From: Saccharopolyspora galaxeae
Lineage (GTDB): Bacteria > Actinomycetota > Actinomycetes > Mycobacteriales > Pseudonocardiaceae
Reading direction: 5' to 3'
Assembly (NCBI RefSeq): GCF_016526145.1
Contig: NZ_JADDUE010000019.1
Coordinates: 1 to 56,274, forward strand
Length of the DNA stretch: 56,274 nucleotides
The notes under the pieces: model-generated
What the model was told of the DNA's origin: nothing
Seen by the model: the letters and a program-made list of their open reading frames with translations, nothing else
The model's database searches: none
In this document: one piece after another, positions 50,875-56,274 of the stretch
Layout of the letters: every line of letters starts with the position of its first letter
Position numbering within the stretch: position 1 is the first letter of the stretch
Program-made: the position numbers and the translations under genes

Positions 50875-51251
50875 CGATGTCCCCCTCACCGCCGTATCCC
50901 CAGCGGGGACTTCCTGCATCGGGTGCCCATCCTCCTTGCCGAGCCCGTCGGCTGGCCCCGCGCCTCTCGGCACGGACGGAGCCGACCGCAGCTACACCGT
51001 CTTATTCGATAAAAACACCATCCTGAACCTATTGCAATGTTTGTTTTCACAAGTCTAATGTGACCGTGTTCTCCGGCGCGGTCCGAGCGCCGGAGCAGCT
51101 CCAACGGAGGAGGCCGACGCGCCGATGCGCACCCGTCGACCGCTCGCAAGCGCGGGCCGTTCGAGCCGATCACCCGGGGCCTCCCCGGTACCCACCTCGG
51201 ACATGAGCTGCACTCGACCGCGCCGACGGCGCCGCGATTGAGGGGATCGGA
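50875..51251. promoter_or_regulatory. Divergent glp control region
   Basis: The 377 bases between glpR and glpF hold no gene. A strikingly AT-rich part at about 50995-51062 contains TTAT-TCG-ATAA (51002-51012), similar in kind to DeoR/GlpR boxes with a TTCGA core, followed by AAAACACC, TTGCAATG and TTTGTTTTCACA. These are good candidates for GlpR operators and promoters for both operons. GAGGGG just before ATG 51252 is the glpF ribosome site. Confidence 0.55.
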
Positions 51252-51995
51252 ATGAACCTCGGCGAGATCTTCCTGTGGGAGTTGCTGGGCACGGCCATGC
51301 TCACCCTGCTCGGGTGCGGTGTGGTCGCGAACGTGACGCTGCGCCGGACGCTCGGGAACAGCGGCGGATGGCTGCTGGTGAACTTCGGCTGGGGCTTCGC
51401 GGTCTTCGCGGGCGCCAGCATCGCCGCGCCCACCGACGCGCACATCAACCCGGCGGTGACGTTAGGGCTCGCGGTGGACGGTCAAGTGCCCTGGTCACAG
51501 GTGCCCACCTACATCGTCGCGCAGATCGCCGGCGGCGTCCTCGGCGCCGTGCTGTGCTGGGCCGCCTACAAGCTCCAGTTCGACACCCACGACGAGCCTG
51601 CCCAGACCGGCGGCATCTTCTACACCGCTCCGACCGTGCGCAACGCGCCGTGGAACCTGGTCACCGAGATCATCGGCACCTTCGTGCTGGTGTTGTGGAT
51701 CATCCAGACCCCCGGCTCGGAGCGCGGCCCGGACGGATCGATGGAGTTCGGCAACGACGCGCTGGGTTACGCGGCGGTCGCCTTCATCGTCATCAGCATC
51801 GGGGCGTCGCTCGGCGGCCCCACCGGGTACGCCATCAACCCGGCCCGCGACCTCGGCCCGCGGATCGCCTACGCGCTGCTGCCGATCCGCGGGAAGGGCT
51901 CCGCGGACTGGGGCTACTCGTGGATCCCGATCGCCGGGCCGATCATCGGTGGCGTGCTGGCCGGGGCGCTGGCCTCGGTGCTGCCGGCCACGTGA
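51252..51995 (+). CDS. glpF: Glycerol uptake facilitator (MIP family)
   Basis: This 247-residue aquaglyceroporin has six helices and both NPA boxes (AHINPAVTLGLA and YAINPARDLGPR; the Asp after the second NPAR is typical of glycerol channels). It lets glycerol diffuse through the membrane, coupled to phosphorylation by GlpK. ATG 51252 follows GAGGGG by 6 nt. It is the first gene of glpF-glpK; a strong hairpin lies between the two. Confidence 0.94.
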   Translation: MNLGEIFLWELLGTAMLTLLGCGVVANVTLRRTLGNSGGWLLVNFGWGFAVFAGASIAAPTDAHINPAVTLGLAVDGQVPWSQVPTYIVAQIAGGVLGAVLCWAAYKLQFDTHDEPAQTGGIFYTAPTVRNAPWNLVTEIIGTFVLVLWIIQTPGSERGPDGSMEFGNDALGYAAVAFIVISIGASLGGPTGYAINPARDLGPRIAYALLPIRGKGSADWGYSWIPIAGPIIGGVLAGALASVLPAT

Positions 51996-52012
51996 GCGAG
52001 CCGGCGGGCGCG

Positions 52013-52045
52013 CGGTACCGCCACGCCCGTAGGCGGGCGGTACCG
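52013..52045 (+). promoter_or_regulatory. Strong hairpin between glpF and glpK
   Basis: CGGTACCGCC (52013-52022) pairs perfectly with GGCGGTACCG (52036-52045), and the inner bases add four more pairs (CGCC with GGCG) around a bulged A. It has no U tract. It may reduce readthrough or protect mRNA ends so that glpF and glpK levels differ. Confidence 0.65.
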
Positions 52046-52150
52046 CCGACCGCGGGCCCGCCGGGCTGCCATGCCCGCGGCACGTTCCCCGGGTGACACT
52101 GACCCCCGCCACGCGCGAACCCGCAGGAAACCTCCGAAAAGGACGACACC

Positions 52151-53653
52151 ATGGCCTCCTACGTCGCCGCGATCGACCAGGGCACCACCTCCACCCGCTG
52201 CATGATCTTCGACCACTCCGGCCGGACGGTGGCCGTCGACCAGGTCGAACACCGGCAGATCTTCCCGAAGGCGGGCTGGGTCGAGCACGATCCCGAGGAG
52301 ATCTGGAGCAACACCCGGCAGGTGTGCGCGGGGGCGCTGGCCAAGGCCGACCTGGTCAACTCCGAGATCGCCGCGGTGGGCATCACCAACCAGCGCGAGA
52401 CGACGGTCGTGTGGGACAAGGCCACCGGCAAACCCGTCTACAACGCGATCGTCTGGCAGGACACCCGCACCGACTCCATCGTCAGCGAACTCGCCGCCGA
52501 CGGCGGGCAGGACCGGTTCCACCAGCAGACCGGGCTGACCCTGTCGCCGTACTTCTCCGGCACCAAGATCCGCTGGATCCTGGACAACGTCGACGGCGTG
52601 CGCGCCCGCGCGGAGAACGGTGAGCTGCTGTTCGGCAACATGGACACCTGGGTGCTGTGGAACAGCACCGGCGGCCCGGACGGCGGGCTGCACGTCACCG
52701 ACCCGACCAACGCTTCCCGGACCCTGCTGATGGACCTGGAGAAGCTGGAGTGGGACCCGGAGATCTGCCGCCAGCTCGGCGTGCCGATGTCGATGCTGCC
52801 GGAGATCCGCTCGTCCTCCGAGGTCTACGGGCACTTCCGGGAACGCGGCGTGTTCGGCGGCCTGCCGATCGCCGGCATCCTCGGGGACCAGCAGGCGGCC
52901 ACGTTCGGCCAGGCGTGCCTGTCGCCCGGCGAGGCCAAGAACACCTACGGCACCGGCAACTTCCTGCTGCTCAACACCGGGACCGAGCGGGTGCTCAGCG
53001 AGAACGGGCTGCTCACCACGGTCGGCTACAAGATCGGCTCCAAGGACACGGTGTACTGCCTGGAAGGTTCCATCGCGGTCACCGGGTCGCTGGTGCAGTG
53101 GCTGCGGGACAACCTCGGGCTGATCGGCAGCTCGCCGGAGATCGAGCAGATCGCGCGGACCGTGGACGACAACGGCGGCGCGTACTTCGTGCCCGCGTTC
53201 TCGGGGCTGTTCGCACCGCACTGGCGCTCCGACGCGCGCGGCGCGATCGTCGGGCTCACCCGGTTCGTCAACCGCGGGCACCTGGCGCGGGCGGTACTGG
53301 AGGCGACCGCGTTCCAGACCCGCGAGGTCATCGACGCGATGAACGCCGACTCCGGGGTACCGCTGAAGTCGCTGAAGGTGGACGGCGGCATGGTCGGCAA
53401 CGAACTGCTCATGCAGTTCCAGGCCGACATCCTCGGGGTCCCGGTGATCCGGCCGACGGTCAGCGAGACCACCGCGCTCGGCGCGGCCTACGCCGCCGGG
53501 CTCGCGGTCGGCTTCTGGAGCGGCGAAGAGGACATCCGCTCGAACTGGGCCAAGGACCGGCAGTGGGACCCGCTGATGGCCGAGGACCGGCGCGCCGCCG
53601 AGTACCACCAGTGGCAGAAGGCCGTCACCAAGACGTTCGGCTGGGTCGAATGA
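52151..53653 (+). CDS. glpK: Glycerol kinase
   Basis: GlpK phosphorylates glycerol to glycerol-3-phosphate, trapping it in the cell. The 500-residue FGGY kinase has [49 protein letters not shown], a [12 protein letters not shown] region, [14 protein letters not shown] and [23 protein letters not shown] 52151 has AAAGGA about 7 nt upstream. It ends the glpF-glpK operon, and a strong intrinsic terminator follows 64 bp later. Confidence 0.97.
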   Translation: MASYVAAIDQGTTSTRCMIFDHSGRTVAVDQVEHRQIFPKAGWVEHDPEEIWSNTRQVCAGALAKADLVNSEIAAVGITNQRETTVVWDKATGKPVYNAIVWQDTRTDSIVSELAADGGQDRFHQQTGLTLSPYFSGTKIRWILDNVDGVRARAENGELLFGNMDTWVLWNSTGGPDGGLHVTDPTNASRTLLMDLEKLEWDPEICRQLGVPMSMLPEIRSSSEVYGHFRERGVFGGLPIAGILGDQQAATFGQACLSPGEAKNTYGTGNFLLLNTGTERVLSENGLLTTVGYKIGSKDTVYCLEGSIAVTGSLVQWLRDNLGLIGSSPEIEQIARTVDDNGGAYFVPAFSGLFAPHWRSDARGAIVGLTRFVNRGHLARAVLEATAFQTREVIDAMNADSGVPLKSLKVDGGMVGNELLMQFQADILGVPVIRPTVSETTALGAAYAAGLAVGFWSGEEDIRSNWAKDRQWDPLMAEDRRAAEYHQWQKAVTKTFGWVE

Positions 53654-53716
53654 TCCGGTTCCACTGAAAACGTTCGCCGCGTCCGGCCGAGTGCCCCGGA
53701 CGGACGCGGCGAATTC

Positions 53717-53775
53717 CGGCGGCGTGCTCGCGCCCTGCTGCTTTCCGGCGGCGACGCGAGCACGCCGCCGTTTTT
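53717..53775 (+). terminator. Rho-independent terminator after glpK
   Basis: CGGCGGCGTGCTCGCG (53717-53732) is perfectly complementary to 53755-53770 (16-bp stem, 22-base loop), and TTTTT follows at 53771-53775. Confidence 0.92.
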
Positions 53776-54159
53776 GCGTTCAGCGGAGTGCGTTTCCGAC
53801 GCAATAAGACCTCAGCTGCAGCAACAAGACGACCCCAATGCGTGGGTACTGTGGGCCGAGTGGTGGGACCAGCAGGACTGACCCTGAGCGCACAGCGATG
53901 AAATAGGACAAGTGATCCCGGACTCCCCTACACGGGATTCCGGGATCTCCGCCATCCGTATCATTCGCACCGCGGCGACCGCCAGCAGCTTCACCACCTG
54001 GCGCTGTGGCACTTCAGTCGATCCCGGAAACAGGGCTTCCGGACGTTGCGGAAATGATCTGCGCAAGCAGCGGATCCGTCGACTCACCGGTCTCGTGTTT
54101 CGCACTGGAAACCTGCTGTCCTGTGAATTCTCAAGGCCACGGCGTTGGTGGTGACCGGC
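53776..54159. other. Gene-free stretch with lower GC after the glp terminator
   Basis: No confident gene lies here; base use is unlike the flanking genes. On the minus strand a 47-codon frame (53955 to 53812) encodes a Cys-rich peptide ending GSSCCCS, without a good ribosome site. On the plus strand a short frame encodes a Trp-rich stretch (WVLWAEWWDQQD) ending at about 53879. An inverted repeat GATCCCGGA (53914-53922) and TCCGGGATC (53939-53947) lies in the middle. It may be remnant DNA or regulatory DNA. Confidence 0.4.
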
Positions 54160-54720
54160 TCACGAGCTGCGCTGCACGGCCTCCGATGCCGCCAGGCGCC
54201 ACACCAGCTGAACACCGGTGCAGGCCGGCGCTGGCGGATCGGTCGCGTCGCGGCGGTCGACCTGGGTGAACCCGAGCGCTTCCGGGACGGCGCGACTGCG
54301 CAGGTTGGCCTCGTCGTGCACGATCTCGACGTGGTCGGCGCCGATCCGGAAGGCCTCGTCCACCAGCGCCCGCGCCGCCCGCCGCACGATGCCGCGGCCC
54401 ACGTGATCGCGGTGCAGCCAGTAGCCGATCTCCAGCCCGCCTGGGCCGATCCGCGCCATCAGGCTGGCCGAACCGATCACGTCCGAGCCCGGTCCGAGCA
54501 CCGCGTAGTCGAACGCCTTGCCCTGCTCCCAATCGCTGCGGCTGCTGCTGACGAAGTCCGTGGCCGTCTTCAGGTCGTAGTCCGTGCTCGCCCACGGCAT
54601 CCACGGCGCCAAGTGGTCCAGCGACTCGGTCACCACCCGGAAAGCCACGGCGGCGTCCTCCAGACGCCACCGGCGCAGGTCCACCCCGTCGTGGTGCAGC
54701 TGCTCGTTCGGTTTCCGCAT
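54160..54720 (-). CDS. GNAT family N-acetyltransferase (RimJ/RimL type)
   Basis: This 186-residue protein has the GNAT fold in the RimJ/RimL arrangement: VDLRRWRLEDAAVAFRVVTE, then ADFA-type strand IGSASLMARIGPGGLEIGYW, the acetyl-CoA loop HVGRGIVRRAARALVDEAF, and HDEANLRSRAVPEALGFTQV. It may acetylate a protein N-terminus or a small molecule such as an antibiotic; the substrate is unknown. ATG 54720 starts the domain. It lies 70 bp downstream of the macrolide-type glycosyltransferase on the same strand. Confidence 0.85.
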   Translation of the reverse strand: MRKPNEQLHHDGVDLRRWRLEDAAVAFRVVTESLDHLAPWMPWASTDYDLKTATDFVSSSRSDWEQGKAFDYAVLGPGSDVIGSASLMARIGPGGLEIGYWLHRDHVGRGIVRRAARALVDEAFRIGADHVEIVHDEANLRSRAVPEALGFTQVDRRDATDPPAPACTGVQLVWRLAASEAVQRSS

Positions 54721-54790
54721 GTCGCCGCAGTGTTCACGAAAACGCGGCGGCGGGATACCGGTTTTTCCGGTGATCCCACCGCCCATGCGG

Positions 54791-55951
54791 TCAGCGCAGC
54801 TGCTGCTCGGCGACATCGGCGGCCCGGCGCACCCCGCCGGCTTCCCGGATCTCGTCGCGCACCGCGCGCAGCCGGGAAGCGATCGCCGGATCACCGGTCA
54901 CCTGCTCCAACGCTTTGCGCAGTGCTTCGGGCGTGGCATCAGCGCTCGGCAGGTGCACGCCCAGCCCGAGTTCGGCGAGCCGTGCGGCGTTGGCGAACTG
55001 GTCCGCGGCTTGCGGCACCGCGATCATCGGGACGCCGTGGTACATCCCCTCCGTCGTGCCGCCCATCCCGGCGTGCGTGATGAACGCCGCGGCTTGCGAC
55101 AGCACGCTGAGCTGCGGCACCCACCGGTGCACTTCCACGTTCGCCGGGATCGGGCCGAGATCGGCCGGTTCGACGACCTTGCCGATGGTCAGCACCACCC
55201 GCCAAGCCAGCTCGCCGAACGCGGCCAGGCAGCTGCGGTAGAACTCGGGTTGGTCGGTGTAGGCGGAGCCCATCGAGATCAACAGCACCGGCCGGTCGTC
55301 CGGCGCTTCCCAATGCCCCTGGAACGCCCGCTCGGTGAGCATCGGGCCGACGAAGGTGTATTCGTCGCCGACCGATTCGCCGCAGTACTGGAACGAGCGC
55401 GGAATCGTCACGACGCAGCGCTGCGGGCTCATCGTCCGGAACCTCATGTCCACGCCCTCGTCCGCGAAGAACGTGTCGGCTCGTTCCCAGACCGCTCGCA
55501 TGGCGGGAGTTTCCTCCCAGCCGAACTGCTCCTCGAAGCCCTCGAACGCGACGTGCGTGGGCGACAGGCACAGCGCAGGAACGCCCCACTGCTCGGCCAG
55601 CACCGGCGCTTGCAACGCACCGATGTCGTAGATGACCAGGTCCGGGCGGTCCGCGTCGTAGCTCGCGGCGAGCTGCGGATGCACCGAGATCATCTCTTCG
55701 ACGAACAGCAGCACCGCGGCTGCCTGGTCATCCGGCCATTCCTGCTGGGTCGACGCGGCGGGCAGCGTCGACTCGTACAGCACTACCTCGGCCCCGGCTT
55801 CCGCGATCTGCGGGGCGAAATCGGTGGTCGTGGCATATGTGACCCGGTGGCCGCGGGCCACCAGCTCGGTCACCAGCCCCAGTCCCGGGTTCACGTGGCC
55901 GTGCGCGGGCACGGCCATGAACGCGATGTGCGCGCGGCGGTTCTTCAGCAC
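54791..55951 (-). CDS. Macrolide-type glycosyltransferase (OleD/MGT family, GT1)
   Basis: This 386-residue GT-B protein has HIAFMAVPAHGHVNPGLGLV with the catalytic His, LVIYDIGALQAPVLAEQWGV, VLLISMGSAYTDQPEFYRSC and the donor-binding motif VPQLSVLSQAAAFITHAGMG and GTTEGMYHGVPMIAVPQAAD. Close relatives (OleD, OleI, Mgt) inactivate macrolides by adding glucose from UDP-glucose. It could give resistance or modify a natural product. GTG 55951 has TTGGAG about 9 nt upstream. No polyketide genes are in the window. Confidence 0.88.
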   Translation of the reverse strand: MLKNRRAHIAFMAVPAHGHVNPGLGLVTELVARGHRVTYATTTDFAPQIAEAGAEVVLYESTLPAASTQQEWPDDQAAAVLLFVEEMISVHPQLAASYDADRPDLVIYDIGALQAPVLAEQWGVPALCLSPTHVAFEGFEEQFGWEETPAMRAVWERADTFFADEGVDMRFRTMSPQRCVVTIPRSFQYCGESVGDEYTFVGPMLTERAFQGHWEAPDDRPVLLISMGSAYTDQPEFYRSCLAAFGELAWRVVLTIGKVVEPADLGPIPANVEVHRWVPQLSVLSQAAAFITHAGMGGTTEGMYHGVPMIAVPQAADQFANAARLAELGLGVHLPSADATPEALRKALEQVTGDPAIASRLRAVRDEIREAGGVRRAADVAEQQLR

Positions 55952-56155
55952 CTTGACTCACTCCAAGCCGATAAGGGAGCCGCTGCATCGAGCGGCCGAG
56001 GACGTGGAGACGTGCCGTGGACGCAAGCGCCGACCGCGTAGTCGGCGCGCGTCAACACGGACGCTGTGCAGTCACAAAAAGAACAGGTGCATGAATGAGA
56101 CCGTAACCGCGCCGCCGAAACCCTGTCATCAGATTATCCGGGCTCACCCCGCCGG

Positions 56156-56274
56156 CTAGTTGTATGAGGCCATGACGTTGGTGACGCCGGTGGAGAGCCG
56201 GGATGCTGGTGGCTGATCTCCGGCGGCAGTGTGTGGCCGATGGTAGTTGTAGTGCACGTTCCAGACCGCCAGAG
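56156..56274 (-). CDS. IS481-type transposase, C-terminal fragment (cut by window edge)
   Basis: On the minus strand the frame contains VWNVHYNYHRPHTAAGDQPP and ASRLSTGVTNVMASYN, ending in TAG (plus-strand CTA at 56156-56158). The YNYHRPHTA block is the end of an IS481/IS3-type integrase core. The sequence differs clearly from the fragment at the left edge, so it belongs to another element. Its catalytic part lies beyond the window. The 200 bases between it and the glycosyltransferase gene hold no gene. Confidence 0.75.
   Translation of the reverse strand, partial: LAVWNVHYNYHRPHTAAGDQPPASRLSTGVTNVMASYN

Overview
This window looks like a chromosomal stretch of a high-GC actinomycete of the Pseudonocardiaceae, probably a Saccharopolyspora relative. 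The evidence is very high GC at third codon positions, many GTG starts, rhamnose/arabinogalactan-type cell-wall genes, an EspG/PPE-like ESX locus, and a gene order (wbbL, rmlD, LCP, TIGR03089, purE-purK, gtrA, PH protein, birA, maf) that matches, from memory, the Rv3265c-Rv3282 block of Mycobacterium tuberculosis. No rRNA, tRNA or CRISPR array was seen. The 3' ends of two different IS481-type transposase genes sit at the two edges.

Layout. 0.3-10.4 kb: wall/polysaccharide glycosyltransferases (wbbL, three GT4, a GT2, a GT2-GT4 fusion) with an ABC-F ATPase. 10.9-13.2 kb: an IniB-like repeat protein, an ECF sigma factor and a small secreted EF-hand protein. 13.3-19.9 kb: rmlD-rmlB divergent from two LCP ligases, then a TIGR03089 protein. 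20.0-21.4 kb: DoxX and a thioesterase. 21.7-24.3 kb: a compact lasso-peptide-type RiPP cluster (precursor, cyclase, RRE protein, peptidase). 24.3-26.1 kb: purK-purE. 26.2-33.2 kb: a degenerate GGDEF protein, a sigma factor fused to a zinc finger, a membrane helix and an extracellular domain, GtrA, a two-component system and a HisN-type phosphatase. 33.3-34.9 kb: a TNT-domain toxin with an overlapping small gene that is probably its immunity factor. 35.1-42.8 kb: MaoC, HMG-CoA lyase, PH protein, birA, a secreted GH3 glucosidase, a secreted X-Pro peptidase and maf. 42.9-44.5 kb: a cysteine-containing leader peptide ahead of a DAACS symporter. 44.5-48.0 kb: DUF1707, a DUF3558 lipoprotein and an orphan ESX-type trio. 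48.1-53.8 kb: divergent glycerol operons (glpR-glpD and glpF-glpK). 54.2-56.0 kb: a GNAT and a macrolide-type glycosyltransferase.

How the genes work together. The rhamnose enzymes supply dTDP-rhamnose, WbbL attaches rhamnose to the lipid-linked linker, the other glycosyltransferases and GtrA build or modify polysaccharide, and the LCP proteins attach the product to peptidoglycan. The glycerol genes form one regulon.

Most interesting signals. (1) The lasso cluster has a very short predicted core, and its cyclase carries Glu in place of both usual Mg-binding Asp residues. (2) A family of about eight 43-bp imperfect palindromes lies in intergenic gaps, often in pairs. (3) A sigma factor appears to be tethered to the membrane in a single polypeptide. 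(4) The TNT toxin has Arg where the family usually has a catalytic Gln. (5) A Cys leader peptide precedes a possible cystine transporter.
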